Shown in pieces: positions 16,472 to 27,466 of a stretch of DNA of 64,000 nucleotides (position 1 is the first letter of the stretch; every line of letters starts with the position of its first letter). The DNA is from an uncultured Desulfuromonadales bacterium (GTDB lineage Bacteria > Desulfobacterota > Desulfuromonadia > Desulfuromonadales > Geopsychrobacteraceae): assembly GCA_945787295.1 (NCBI GenBank), contig CALZHQ010000002.1, positions 40,758-104,757 on the forward strand. The letters are read 5' to 3'. Made by a program: the position numbers and the translations under genes. The notes under the pieces are model-generated. The model did not search any database. It worked only from the letters and a program-made list of their open reading frames with translations, and was not told where the DNA came from.

Positions 16472-18217
16472 ATGCTAACAATGTTGTGGAATCGTCTCTG
16501 GACGATGCATGATGACACCAAAGAGACGATTGCCTTTACCCCGCAAGCGATGAGACGGTTGATGGGTAAAAAAGGTTTGCTGGTTGCAGAACGCCGGATC
16601 GAGCATGATGTCGATCTCGCTGACGAAATTGAAGAAGCACCTGCCGAACACGCCAACCGCTTGAAGAGCACACCCGGTGGTGTTGACGAAGGTGAGCCGA
16701 AAGAATACACCAAACGGCAGAAGATCGGTCTGGCACTTGGGCCGGCACTCTTTTTCCTGATGCTGCTCGCTCCGACCCCCGCAGGTATGGGAGATTCGGC
16801 ACAGAAAATGGCAGCTGTCGCGCTACTGATGGCGACCTGGTGGATGTGTGAATCGATTCCGATTCCGGCCACCAGCCTGTTGCCGATCGCCTTGTTTCCG
16901 TTCATGGGGATCATGCACACCAAGGCGGCGACCGCACCTTATGCAAGTCACCTGATCTTCCTCTTCATGGGTGGGTTCATTATCGCTCTGGCTATGCAGC
17001 GTTGGGAGTTGCACCGGCGGATCGCCATGAACATCGTCAAGGCGGTCGGGTTTTCGCCGAGTCGGTTGATTTTCGGATTTATGGCGGCAACTGCTGTGCT
17101 TTCGGCCTTTGTTTCCAACACTGCGACCACCGTCATGATGATGCCGATCGGCCTGGCGATTATCGCCCACGTCGTTGAAGAAGGGAAGAAGGAGGGGCTC
17201 GATAAGGAGATCGATTTCGCGCAAGGGAAATTCAACTTCGGCCTCAACCTGATGCTCGGCATCGCATATGCTGCGTCGATCGGTGGCGTTGCCACTCTGA
17301 TAGGCACACCGCCGAACACCGTTCTCGCCGGTTACCTGCAGAAAACCTACGGTTACGAGATTACTTTTGTCGACTGGATGAAGGTCGGTGTCCCGCTGGT
17401 TATCGTTATGCTGCCGCTTTGCTGGCTTTGGCTGACCCGTGTTGCCAACCCGATGAAGCTGAAGAAGGTCCCGGGTGGTCGCGACCTGATCAACAAAGAG
17501 CTGAAAGAGATGGGCGCGATGAGCACTGGCGAGCGCTGGACTGCACTGGTCTTTCTCTTGACTGCGCTCGGCTGGATTTTTCGCAAGCAGCTGTCCCCTA
17601 TCTTCCCTGATCCGGCCCTGGTTACCGATGCTGCTATTGCCATGGTCGGTGCGCTGGCTCTGTTCCTGATTCCGATCAACATGAAGAAGAACCAGTTCGT
17701 CATGGACTGGCACTGGGCCAGTAAAATGCCTTGGGGTGTGCTGATTCTGTTCGGTGGTGGCCTGGCTATGGCTGCCGGATTCAAGAAGACCGGTCTGGCT
17801 GAATGGATCGGTTCCCAGGTTGGCCTGCTGGAAAATGCGCCGATTCTGGTCCTGGTCGTTGCCGTCGCGACCCTGATTATCTTCCTTACCGAATTGACCT
17901 CGAACACCGCAACCTCGGCGATGGTCATGCCGATCCTTTCGGCGGTTGCGATCGGCCTGGGGCAGAACCCGCTGCTGCTGGTTGTCCCGGCTGCCATTGC
18001 CGCTTCTTGCGCCTTCATGTTGCCGGTCGCAACCCCGCCGAACGCTATTGTCTTCGGTTCAGGTTATGTGTCGATCCCGCAGATGGCAAAAAGTGGACTC
18101 GGCCTTAACTTCATCGGCATCGCCCTGGCTGTTGTCGCCACTTATGTTCTGGTGCTTCCGGTGTTCGATGTTGTTATCGGCGAAATCCCGACCTGGACCC
18201 AGGTGATCCCTAAATAA
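16472..18217 (+). CDS. DASS/SLC13-family sodium:carboxylate (or sulfate) symporter
   Basis: This 581-residue transporter has two copies of the family SNT motif (FVSNTATTVMMMP and LTSNTATSAMVMP) and two proline-asparagine loops (IGTPPNT and VATPPNA), which bind sodium and substrate. About 95 hydrophilic N-terminal residues precede the first helix, longer than in many relatives. Uptake of succinate, fumarate, malate, citrate or sulfate is possible. The Cache kinase and NtrC regulator upstream, and the sigma-54 promoter, favour an inducible carboxylate carrier. Confidence 0.92.
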   Translation: MLTMLWNRLWTMHDDTKETIAFTPQAMRRLMGKKGLLVAERRIEHDVDLADEIEEAPAEHANRLKSTPGGVDEGEPKEYTKRQKIGLALGPALFFLMLLAPTPAGMGDSAQKMAAVALLMATWWMCESIPIPATSLLPIALFPFMGIMHTKAATAPYASHLIFLFMGGFIIALAMQRWELHRRIAMNIVKAVGFSPSRLIFGFMAATAVLSAFVSNTATTVMMMPIGLAIIAHVVEEGKKEGLDKEIDFAQGKFNFGLNLMLGIAYAASIGGVATLIGTPPNTVLAGYLQKTYGYEITFVDWMKVGVPLVIVMLPLCWLWLTRVANPMKLKKVPGGRDLINKELKEMGAMSTGERWTALVFLLTALGWIFRKQLSPIFPDPALVTDAAIAMVGALALFLIPINMKKNQFVMDWHWASKMPWGVLILFGGGLAMAAGFKKTGLAEWIGSQVGLLENAPILVLVVAVATLIIFLTELTSNTATSAMVMPILSAVAIGLGQNPLLLVVPAAIAASCAFMLPVATPPNAIVFGSGYVSIPQMAKSGLGLNFIGIALAVVATYVLVLPVFDVVIGEIPTWTQVIPK

Positions 18218-18299
18218 GCGAAAGCGATCGTTAAAGGCTACGTTTCGTAGTTTTTGAACGATTGTGAAAACCTCTCTCTGTGGTCCGCAACGGACTGTT

Positions 18300-18338
18300 T
18301 GGCCCCATTCAGACTCCTCTGGATGGGGTCTTTTTTTT
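18300..18338 (+). terminator. Rho-independent terminator after the DASS transporter
   Basis: Stem CCCCATTC/GGATGGGG (one wobble) with a ten-base loop is followed by a TC and eight T residues. Confidence 0.9.
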
Positions 18339-18403
18339 ACAGAAACTGATTATTTATCTGCTAAGATTTTAGGGGCGACAAATAAAGAGAGAGGTGGGGA
18401 GCA

Positions 18404-19405
18404 ATGCACACTATTCGAAAAAGTCTTGCTGTGCAGATTCTTGTTGTTGTCATCTATTGCTTGCAGGTTGTTCCCGCTATCGCAGTCGAGGCCGCGGCGC
18501 AGGACTTTTCTGGCTGGCTGCAGCAATTAAGGCAGGACGCCTTGGCTGCCGGCATCAGTCAGCCGACGGTTGATGAAACCTTGTCCGCGCCGGAAATTCT
18601 CTCCTTTGTGATCAAGGCGGATCGCAATCAGCCTGAATTCAAAAAATCACTAGACCAGTATCTTGTGGGTGTTCTCAGTGATAAGAGGATCAATCTGGGG
18701 CAGCAGAAGTTGGCTGAAAATCGCCGACTTTTGAATCGGATCGGCGAAGCATATGCGGTGCAGCCGCGCTTTATCGTCGCGCTTTGGGGAATCGAAACCT
18801 ATTACGGACGTCATACCGGAAAAGTCTCGATTATCGATGCCTTGGTAACGCTCGCTTATGATGGTCGCCGCAGTGCTTATTTCCGCAAAGAGCTGTTAAA
18901 CGCACTCAGAATCATTGATGCTGGACATATCAGTTACAATAAGATGCAAGGTTCCTGGGCGGGAGCAATGGGACAGGTTCAGTTTATGCCCTCATCCTTT
19001 TTACGTTATGCCGTGGATGGGAATGGCGATGGCCGGATTGATCTGTGGCAGACTCCAGAAGATTACCTTTCCTCTGCGGCAAACTATCTGGCCAAAATGG
19101 GCTGGCAGGGAACCCAAACCTGGGGTCGTGAGGTCAGCGTGCCGAAAGGACTGGATAAGACGCTGGTTGGTATGAATAAGCAGGCACTCTTGTCGACCTG
19201 GCAAAAATATGGAGTGAGGCGGAGTCATGGTGCGAATTTACCGAAAGTTAAATTAAGGGCATCGTTGATTCAGCCGCAAGGGCCGGAGGGACGATCGTTT
19301 CTGGTCTATGAAAACTACCGGGCGCTGATGAAATGGAACCGCGCCCACAGCTTTGCTATTAGTGTGGGGATGCTGGCGGATCGGCTGGGTGGTGTCGATA
19401 AGTAG
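18404..19405 (+). CDS. Lytic murein transglycosylase, MltB family
   Basis: The 333-residue protein has an N-terminal signal sequence (about 1-30) and an MltB-type SLT_2 domain. The likely catalytic glutamate is E131 in ALWGIETYYGRHTGK, and GSWAGAMGQVQFMPSSF is the second family motif. It would cleave peptidoglycan to 1,6-anhydromuropeptides in the periplasm. It lacks the C-terminal peptidoglycan-binding domain seen in some relatives. It appears to be a single-gene unit. Confidence 0.92.
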   Translation: MHTIRKSLAVQILVVVIYCLQVVPAIAVEAAAQDFSGWLQQLRQDALAAGISQPTVDETLSAPEILSFVIKADRNQPEFKKSLDQYLVGVLSDKRINLGQQKLAENRRLLNRIGEAYAVQPRFIVALWGIETYYGRHTGKVSIIDALVTLAYDGRRSAYFRKELLNALRIIDAGHISYNKMQGSWAGAMGQVQFMPSSFLRYAVDGNGDGRIDLWQTPEDYLSSAANYLAKMGWQGTQTWGREVSVPKGLDKTLVGMNKQALLSTWQKYGVRRSHGANLPKVKLRASLIQPQGPEGRSFLVYENYRALMKWNRAHSFAISVGMLADRLGGVDK

Positions 19406-19443
19406 ATAGTTCTTACGAACAGCAGAATAGGTCGCGTCGTTTG

Positions 19444-19926
19444 TCAGACATTTTTGCGGATGACTAAATCAACCCAATTATCTCTGATGTCGTTGATTTC
19501 AATTGAGTAGTTAGTGTCTGCATGGTTTATTTTAATTTTTTCTCCTATGCCAACATTTTTATGGTTTTTGTTTTTATTTTTATTGTTATCCAAGGTTATG
19601 TACATGCTGGCCTGTTTTAAGTCGTTGTCTGAATTGGATATGTAGACCATAAAGCCAAACTTGCTGGTAAATGAGGTGCCTTGCATCAGGCTTGTTTCCT
19701 CATTGTCTGGTTTGTTTTCAGTGTTGACACTGCTGGCAGGCTGAGAAGGGAGTTTTTCAATTTCGCTCTCTGGTTTCGTATTTTCATCCCTTGATTTTTC
19801 TGTTTCGAAATTACGCGGGTCTACCATTGGATTGACAGACAGCATCCAGGTCGTACCGAAAACGATTCCGCATACCATGATGGCAGAGATTAACCAATAC
19901 TCTTTTATCTTTTTATAGTAATTCAT
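19444..19926 (-). CDS. Unrecognised membrane-anchored protein
   Basis: I do not recognise this 160-residue protein. It has one N-terminal membrane helix (about 12-30), a polar linker rich in Glu, Ser and Pro (about 38-78) and a C-terminal domain that looks beta-rich. That domain is interrupted by a run of alternating Asn and Lys (NNKNKNKNHKN). The topology suggests a periplasmic domain on a single anchor. The DNA is clearly more AT-rich than its neighbours, which may mean acquisition from elsewhere. Confidence 0.6.
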   Translation of the reverse strand: MNYYKKIKEYWLISAIMVCGIVFGTTWMLSVNPMVDPRNFETEKSRDENTKPESEIEKLPSQPASSVNTENKPDNEETSLMQGTSFTSKFGFMVYISNSDNDLKQASMYITLDNNKNKNKNHKNVGIGEKIKINHADTNYSIEINDIRDNWVDLVIRKNV

Positions 19927-20282
19927 TGTTCCTCTTTGGTTTGATGTCTAACGGTTCGTGATTCTAACCGGCGGCGGAGCGACTTGCGTGGTTCACCGCA
20001 ATTTTAAATTTTGCCATTCAACTTTTCAAAGACGTATTTTACCGTCTGGGTTGATTTTTTTGTTAGTTTTTTATTGCTTGTTAATTTTATCCCCAAAGGG
20101 CAGTGATTGCCTGAACTGTTTCCTTGCCTTTGTTGTGTTTTCTGCTGCAATCATGTGAACCGATGTTGATTGCTTATCCCCCGATAAAAATATTCTAAAA
20201 ACGGATAGATACTAGCGAATTGTTCTTGTTTGGTCAATTCAATATCGAGAACGCAGCGTTCGATCTGATCAGAATTGAACAA
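19927..20282. other. Intergenic stretch without a supported gene
   Basis: This AT-rich 350-bp stretch lies between the divergent start of the unrecognised gene and the purB terminator. A 66-codon reading frame on the plus strand is open, but it has no ribosome-binding site and no recognisable domain, so I do not call it. Confidence 0.5.
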
Positions 20283-20285
20283 ACA

Positions 20286-20313
20286 AAAAAGGACCGCAGA
20301 GGCGATCCTTTTG
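20286..20313 (-). terminator. purB terminator
   Basis: AAAAGGA/TCCTTTT plus an inner CGC/GCG pairing form a hairpin that on the minus strand is followed by a T-rich run. It lies 23 bp after the purB stop. Confidence 0.8.
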
Positions 20314-20335
20314 AGTCGTTGTCTATATGTGAGAA

Positions 20336-21712
<1,377 letters not shown>

Positions 21713-21773
21713 TTAAAGACGGCACTATAAAGCAGGCAGGATTTGGCTGCAAGTCTTGAGTAGGTATTTCACT

Positions 21774-22526
21774 TCAGAAGGGCGCGTGATGTGAAAAAAT
21801 CAGCACTTCGCCAGTAGCCGGGTGGCTGAATTCGAGAGCACTCGCATGCAGCATTAAGCGGTTTGCCTTGAGCTGAATAAGCTCATTGGCGTAGAGATCA
21901 TCGCCCAGAATCGGATGTCCCAGGGACTGCATGTGCACCCGCAATTGGTGTGTACGACCGGTTACGGGCTTCAGCTCTATCCGGGATCTGTCTGTCTCAG
22001 CATCATAGGCGAGTACGCGGTAGTAGGTTAGCGCCGCTTTGCCTGTTGCGTGATCGACGATCTGCCGCGGCCGGTTCGGCCAATCGCGGATCAGTGGCAG
22101 ATCGATCAGCCCTTGCTCTTGCTTAACCCGACCGTTCACTACGGCAAGATAGGTTTTCTGCACCAGCCGCTGTTCAAACTGGCTATTCAGTTGGCGCTGG
22201 ACACGACTGCCTCTGGCCAGAATCATCAGCCCAGAGGTTGACATGTCGAGCCGGTGAACGATCAGTGCCTCGGGGTGTTTCTGCTGGATACGGGCAATCA
22301 GGCAGTCTTGATGTTCCGGCCTGCGACCCGGAACCGAAAGCAGTTCGGCCGGTTTGTCGACCAGCAGAAGGCTGTCGTCGCTGAAGATGATCTCTGGTTC
22401 TGTCGGTGGCGGTTGATAAACGATCAATGCGGATTCCGTTGTTCTGTTGTTATTGTTCAAGTTGCTAATTTCAGGCAGGAACTTAACATGACTAAGGATA
22501 AATAGGGAGAGATGATTAGGGGCCAT
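21774..22526 (-). CDS. rluA: RluA-family 23S rRNA/tRNA pseudouridine synthase
   Basis: This 250-residue protein matches E. coli RluA over nearly its full length, including LLSVPGR, HRLDMSTSGL with catalytic Asp near 94, LPLIRDWPNRP, and GRTHQLRVHMQSLGHPILGDDLYA. RluA modifies 23S rRNA U746 and tRNA U32. About 40 N-terminal residues precede the conserved part and are low in similarity, so a later start is possible. It is followed by purB on the same strand. Confidence 0.9.
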   Translation of the reverse strand: MAPNHLSLFILSHVKFLPEISNLNNNNRTTESALIVYQPPPTEPEIIFSDDSLLLVDKPAELLSVPGRRPEHQDCLIARIQQKHPEALIVHRLDMSTSGLMILARGSRVQRQLNSQFEQRLVQKTYLAVVNGRVKQEQGLIDLPLIRDWPNRPRQIVDHATGKAALTYYRVLAYDAETDRSRIELKPVTGRTHQLRVHMQSLGHPILGDDLYANELIQLKANRLMLHASALEFSHPATGEVLIFSHHAPF

Positions 22527-22629
22527 ACTATAGGCTTTAGACAGTTTTCGTTGCGGAATAGCTACTATTTTTTATGGTCATAAAGGATTCAAAAATGTTG
22601 ACAATGTAAATGGCAAGAGTACATTTAGT

Positions 22630-22641
22630 AAGAATATTCTT
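22630..22641. promoter_or_regulatory. 12-bp palindrome in the leader of the five-haem cytochrome
   Basis: AAGAATATTCTT is a perfect dyad, placed between a possible promoter (TTGACA at 22598-22603, TACATT at 22620-22625) and the AGGAGG of the next gene. An operator role is a guess. Confidence 0.35.
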
Positions 22642-22672
22642 TTAATTAAGGTTTTGGTTCTTAGGAGGTAGC

Positions 22673-24058
22673 ATGAAACGAATGAAGCTTATTATTCTGT
22701 TGGCACTCCCCTGTGTTTTCTTTGTCGGTTGCAGTACGTTCAACGCGCCGAGTGAAGCCCCCGCGATGAACGTCAATGAGGTCGCTGCGGTCATTGAAGA
22801 AACATCTGAACAACCACAGGAGGCTGCTGCGGCTGAAGAAACAGTTCCTGAAAAACCCCAGCTGTTTGAGCCCGGATCCTTCGACAGCCCCGATAGATGC
22901 CTGAACTGCCATCGCGAGATCTATGAAGAGTGGTCACATTCCATGCATGCCTATGCCTGGGACGATAAGTGGTATCAGCCCGACTATATCCTGGCCCATC
23001 AGGAGACCGACGGTGCGACCGACCTGCTGTGTGGCGCCTGCCATGCACCGATTGCCGCGCGTACCGGGTTGCTGCCTCCCGCCGACGGCAGCAAGTTTGA
23101 CGCAACGTCCCGCCGGGGCATCTCCTGTGACTTCTGCCACACGGTGACCGGGGTCTCGCAGATGTTCAACATGGGTCACGTATCGGAGCCTGGCAATACC
23201 AAGCTTGGTCCCCGTGAAGATGGTCGCTCTCTTTATCACGAGGTGGAATATTCGGAGCTGCATACCAAGGCGGACTTTTGCGGTGCCTGCCACATGGTTG
23301 TCCATCCAGCGACCGGTACGCACATCATCGATACCTGGGATGACTGGAAAAATAACGCCTATGGCCAGCAGGGCGTCAGTTGTCAGGATTGTCACATGTC
23401 AACCGGTCCTGGTATTGAAAAGACGCCCGGACGAGCCTCGCTGATGGGCAAGACCCGTGAAAATCGCGCCTTCCACGGTTTTGTCGGCGGCAGCTCCTAC
23501 GCTCAGGAGCAGATGGGCAACGGCAAGCAGGCGGAGTTGTCCCGTGAATTCCTGCGCGCCGCCGCAGAGGTTAAACTTGCGGAGCAGGTCACTGCTGATG
23601 GGACTCTTGAGCTAACTGTTGACGTGCATAATGTCGGCGCCGGACATAAGATTCCGACCGGCACCACCTACATCCGAATCATGTGGCTGCAGGTCGAAGT
23701 TGCCGACAAGGCTGGCAAGCTGGTCTACAGCTCCGGTCAAGTCGATGAGAAAAATCATGTCGATCCAGATGCTGTTTTCTTCAGGGTGTTGTTCAAGGAC
23801 AAGGACGGAAACCTGACTGGCAAGAGCTGGCGTGCCCACGGGATCGGCTACGATCGGCGTATCCCGGCCAAGGGGATGGACAGCGAAACCTATCGCATTG
23901 CTCTGCCTGATAAAGGGGAGTACCAGGTCAAGACCCGGCTGATGTACCGTTCATTTACCCAGCAGTCGTTGGACGAGGTTCTCGAGCGGACCGGGATAAA
24001 ACTGCCGCCGGTTGAAAGCGTCGAAATGGCTGCTGCGCAGACCAAGGTTGTTTTCTAA
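22673..24058 (+). CDS. Lipoprotein multihaem (five CxxCH) cytochrome c
   Basis: The 461-residue protein has a lipoprotein signal ending at Cys20 (FFVGC) and five haem c sites: CLNCH (about 76), CGACH (about 120), CDFCH (about 152), CGACH (about 203) and CQDCH (about 237). The first part resembles the cytochrome c554-like fold. The last 200 residues are a haem-free beta domain (VGAGHKIPTGTTYIRIMW). It probably carries electrons at the outer membrane or periplasm, as multihaem cytochromes do in metal-reducing relatives. AGGAGG lies seven bases before the ATG. It is monocistronic with a strong terminator. Confidence 0.9.
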   Translation: MKRMKLIILLALPCVFFVGCSTFNAPSEAPAMNVNEVAAVIEETSEQPQEAAAAEETVPEKPQLFEPGSFDSPDRCLNCHREIYEEWSHSMHAYAWDDKWYQPDYILAHQETDGATDLLCGACHAPIAARTGLLPPADGSKFDATSRRGISCDFCHTVTGVSQMFNMGHVSEPGNTKLGPREDGRSLYHEVEYSELHTKADFCGACHMVVHPATGTHIIDTWDDWKNNAYGQQGVSCQDCHMSTGPGIEKTPGRASLMGKTRENRAFHGFVGGSSYAQEQMGNGKQAELSREFLRAAAEVKLAEQVTADGTLELTVDVHNVGAGHKIPTGTTYIRIMWLQVEVADKAGKLVYSSGQVDEKNHVDPDAVFFRVLFKDKDGNLTGKSWRAHGIGYDRRIPAKGMDSETYRIALPDKGEYQVKTRLMYRSFTQQSLDEVLERTGIKLPPVESVEMAAAQTKVVF

Positions 24059-24083
24059 CTTGTCCTGATTGTAATAGCTACAA

Positions 24084-24121
24084 GGGGGTACAACTCACGA
24101 CGAGTTCGGCCCCCTTTTTTT
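24084..24121 (+). terminator. Terminator after the five-haem cytochrome
   Basis: GGGGG/CCCCC plus an inner AACTC/GAGTT pairing around ACGAC form the hairpin, and seven T residues follow. Confidence 0.9.
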
Positions 24122-24202
24122 ATCTATGTATTCGCAAGGTGTCTACGGCGTTGCCCGAACTGTTCTGAAATGCCACAATGAAAATAGCAAAAAGGAGACA
24201 GG

Positions 24203-26506
24203 GTGGCAGAGGCAGTCGCAAAACAGATCAGGATTGAAGGAATCGTCCAGGGGGTCGGCTTCCGGCCGTTTGTTTATCGGCTGGCAACTGAGCGGCAGCT
24301 GACCGGTACGGTCCTGAATGACAGCCAGGGGGTGCTGATCCTAATTGAAGGGGAGACGGGCGCTGTCGAATCCTTTTTGCTGGCGATCAAAGCTGAACTG
24401 CCGCCGCTGGCCTTGATCAGTAACATGGATATCGCAGATGCTCCAGTCGGTGGCCAGACCGATTTCACCATCATGGAAAGTCAATCGAGCAGCTCACGGG
24501 TGGCCCAGATTGTACCCGATTCTCATGTTTGTGCCGATTGTTTGCAGGAACTGTTCGATCCCTCTGATCGTCGTTATCGCTATCCTTTTATCAACTGCAC
24601 CAACTGCGGTCCGCGCTACAGTATCGTCACCGATATCCCTTACGACCGTCCCTTGACCACCATGGCCGATTTCCCGATGTGCCCGGCCTGTCAGACCGAA
24701 TACGAAGATCCGACCTCGCGCCGTTTTCACGCCCAACCGAACGCCTGTGCTGACTGTGGTCCGCAGCTGTTGTTTGCCGATGAGAACGGACAACCGATTG
24801 CAGTTGTCGACCCACTGACGGAAACAGTCAGGCGTCTAAGGGCAGGGGAGATTGTCGCCATCAAGGGGCTGGGTGGATATCATCTGGCGGTCGACGCGAG
24901 CAACGATGAGGCTGTCAAGCGCCTGCGACAGCGTAAACACCGGGATGAAAAACCATTTGCCCTGATGATCTTCGATCAGGAGCAGATTCGTCAGTTTGCA
25001 AAGGTCGCCGAGCTGGAAGAGAGATTGTTGAGCAGTGTTGAACGGCCGATCGTGTTGCTGCGCAGTAGAGAAGATCATCGGCTCTCAGAGAATATTGCCC
25101 CCAAAAATAAATACTTCGGAATAATGCTTCCTTACACACCACTCCATTATCTTCTGCTTGAAGAGTTTGGGGCGTTGGTGATGACCAGCGGTAACCAGAG
25201 TGACGAGCCGATCGTTTTTGACAATTCGGATGCGCAGAACCGTCTGGCAGGGATTGCCGATTGCTACCTGCAGCACAACCGACGCATCCATATCCGCACC
25301 GATGATTCCATCGCCCGTCTGCTCGATGATGATCCGGTGCTTTATCGCCGTTCACGCGGTTACGTGCCACGCGGGGTGAAGTTGCCGGGCGAGCAGCCCT
25401 CGGTCCTGGCGCTCGGGGCGGAATTGAAAAACACCATCTGCCTGACCCGTGGTGATCGGGCCTATCTGAGTCATCACATCGGTGACTTGAAAAATCAGCA
25501 GGTGGTCGATTCGATGTGGCAGGCGATCGGCCATTTTCAAGGGTTGCTGGATGTGCAACCTGTTTTGATTGCCCACGATCTACATCCCGATTATCTGTCG
25601 ACCCATGTTGCCGAGGAGCTGGGGAAAAACTTGCCTTTGGTTGCTGTACAGCATCACCACGCCCATCTGGCCAGTTGTCTGGTCGATAACGGTCAGACAG
25701 GTCCGGTGATCGGGGTGATTTTTGATGGCATCGGTTATGGCAGCGACGGCCATATCTGGGGCGGCGAGTTTCTGATTGGCGATCTGCGAGATTGCAAACG
25801 GATCGGCCAGTTGGCCTATCAGCCAATGCCGGGGGGGGATGCAGCAACCCAGGAGCCGTGGCGGATGGCGGTCAGCTATCTTCACTCTGCCTATGGCTCG
25901 GAACTCCCGCTGCTGACTTTTCTTCAGGCGATTGATCAGTCCGGGATCAGGTTGCTGCAACAGATGATAGAGAAGCGGCTCAATACACCGCTGACCAGCA
26001 GTGTCGGCCGTTTGTTCGATGCGGTTGCAGCAATAGTTGGTCTCCGCAATAAAGTCAGCTACGAAGGACAGGCGGCGCTTGAACTGGAGATGCTGATCGA
26101 AGCGGATGCGGCCGACGAGCCGGCTTATCCTTTTGCTGTCGATACGGACGGGGATCTGCTGAAGATTGACACGACACCGATGATCAAACAGCTGGTTGCG
26201 GATCTGACCGATGCTCTCGAGCCTGCTCAGCTCAGTGCCCGTTTTCACAATGGTATGGCGCAGTTGATTGTCGACGTTTGCCAGAAAATAGTCGCCGATC
26301 GGGGGCCGCTGCCGGTGGCCTTGTCCGGCGGCGTGTTCCAGAACCGCTATTTGACCGAGCGGGCGGCAAATTTGTTGCGTGAAGCCGGTTTCGAAGTCCT
26401 GTTGCATCGGCAGGTGCCGCCGAATGATGGAGGCCTGTCGTTGGGGCAGGCGGCGATTGCTGCGGTAAAATATCAAGGCGAAAAAGGGTGTTCAGAATTA
26501 GTGTGA
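24203..26506 (+). CDS. hypF: [NiFe]-hydrogenase maturation carbamoyltransferase HypF
   Basis: HypF makes the thiocarboxamide that becomes the cyanide ligands of the hydrogenase active site. All domains are present in the 767 residues: acylphosphatase (about 8-95, GIVQGVGFRPFVYRLA), paired zinc fingers (CADC, CTNC, CPAC, CADC at about 108-190), a YrdC-like domain (about 205-385) and a Kae1-like domain with VQHHHAHLAS. The start is GTG with GGAG ten bases upstream. No other hyp gene or hydrogenase is in the window, so the rest of the pathway must lie elsewhere. Confidence 0.97.
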   Translation: MAEAVAKQIRIEGIVQGVGFRPFVYRLATERQLTGTVLNDSQGVLILIEGETGAVESFLLAIKAELPPLALISNMDIADAPVGGQTDFTIMESQSSSSRVAQIVPDSHVCADCLQELFDPSDRRYRYPFINCTNCGPRYSIVTDIPYDRPLTTMADFPMCPACQTEYEDPTSRRFHAQPNACADCGPQLLFADENGQPIAVVDPLTETVRRLRAGEIVAIKGLGGYHLAVDASNDEAVKRLRQRKHRDEKPFALMIFDQEQIRQFAKVAELEERLLSSVERPIVLLRSREDHRLSENIAPKNKYFGIMLPYTPLHYLLLEEFGALVMTSGNQSDEPIVFDNSDAQNRLAGIADCYLQHNRRIHIRTDDSIARLLDDDPVLYRRSRGYVPRGVKLPGEQPSVLALGAELKNTICLTRGDRAYLSHHIGDLKNQQVVDSMWQAIGHFQGLLDVQPVLIAHDLHPDYLSTHVAEELGKNLPLVAVQHHHAHLASCLVDNGQTGPVIGVIFDGIGYGSDGHIWGGEFLIGDLRDCKRIGQLAYQPMPGGDAATQEPWRMAVSYLHSAYGSELPLLTFLQAIDQSGIRLLQQMIEKRLNTPLTSSVGRLFDAVAAIVGLRNKVSYEGQAALELEMLIEADAADEPAYPFAVDTDGDLLKIDTTPMIKQLVADLTDALEPAQLSARFHNGMAQLIVDVCQKIVADRGPLPVALSGGVFQNRYLTERAANLLREAGFEVLLHRQVPPNDGGLSLGQAAIAAVKYQGEKGCSELV

Positions 26507-26612
26507 ATAATCGATCAGCAGCGAGTGTGCGACACCGCTTTAATAATCAGAACATACTGTTGAAACCTTTCTCTTGGATTCAATTAATTTCTGGCACGGG
26601 GGCTATGTACGA

Positions 26613-27305
26613 TTACTTGTCGCCCGTTGGAGTTATTTTAAATGTCAAAATGGAGTCATTGCCCTCAAGCGCGCTATAAAGACGTGAAGCACAAGAGTGA
26701 TCGAGAGCACGAAGAACCATGCTGTAACGTCTTGTTTGTCCTTTGTAGTCCATCAGATATGAAAAATTGGCAATGCTGAACCCGATATTCTCGACGAACG
26801 TCTTTAGGTCATCTTCACCCATGGCAGAACTCAGGTCAAAGTTGATATCGAATTGGTAGAAAACCTGGGCTGGCATATGCCTTTCAATCCAACGGAAGGT
26901 GGATAAGACCCCCAAGGTCATTAGCACGGAAACTGCTAACGGGAAATAAAAGCCAATTCCCGCAATAATACCAATGGCTGAAGTCATCCAGATTGAAGCT
27001 GCTGTGGTAAGCCCCCGGACAGAAAGCCCTTCTTTGATAATAACCCCTGCTCCAAGGAAACCAATGCCAGTCATGATGCCTTGTGCCATCCTGGTGGGGT
27101 CAATTCGAATGATCTCGGATGTAACATGAAACCACTGCTCTTGATAAACTGTTATGAGCATAAGTAGACTGGATGCGGTACAAACTAGTGTATGGGTTCG
27201 AAAGCCTGCCGGTCTTCCATGATAAGACCGTTCATAGCCAATCAGGGCGCCTGCGATTAATGCGACTGAAAGTCTAAGCACTATTTCCATATTGTGAGGA
27301 TTCAA
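26613..27305 (-). CDS. MgtC/SapB-family membrane protein
   Basis: The 230-residue protein has the MgtC domain of four or five helices. The N-terminal part carries GALIGYERSYHGRPAGFRTHTLVC and then GFLGAGVIIKEG. A cytoplasmic C-terminal domain of about 80 residues follows. MgtC proteins help cells survive low magnesium or acid and modulate membrane energetics; they are not proven transporters. The gene is more AT-rich than hypF next to it. Confidence 0.92.
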   Translation of the reverse strand: MNPHNMEIVLRLSVALIAGALIGYERSYHGRPAGFRTHTLVCTASSLLMLITVYQEQWFHVTSEIIRIDPTRMAQGIMTGIGFLGAGVIIKEGLSVRGLTTAASIWMTSAIGIIAGIGFYFPLAVSVLMTLGVLSTFRWIERHMPAQVFYQFDINFDLSSAMGEDDLKTFVENIGFSIANFSYLMDYKGQTRRYSMVLRALDHSCASRLYSALEGNDSILTFKITPTGDK

Positions 27306-27410
27306 TAGCTAGCTCCGTTGGAATGATTACAAATTCCTCTACTATATTAATAGTATCGAATTTATCGATGATTTTCTTTTCCTTGTTTCTCATGTTTTTT
27401 GACATAAGTA

Positions 27411-27442
27411 AGCCCCAGCCTATCAGGCTGGGGCTGTTTTGT
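27411..27442. terminator. Perfect 11-bp hairpin between mgtC and the FKBP gene
   Basis: AGCCCCAGCCT and AGGCTGGGGCT flank a three-base loop. It sits 32 bp after the stop of the minus-strand FKBP gene. The T-richer tail (GTTTTGTT) is on the plus strand. It probably ends the FKBP transcript. Confidence 0.7.
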
Positions 27443-27466
27443 TACATATGCTCTGGAAAGAAACAG

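Noticed and set aside
19958..20158. 66-codon frame in the gap before purB
   Set aside because: No ribosome-binding site, no domain, and it crosses AT-rich intergenic sequence.
26488..26679. 63-codon frame after hypF
   Set aside because: It overlaps the hypF end and the mgtC end in a different frame, with no start signal or domain.
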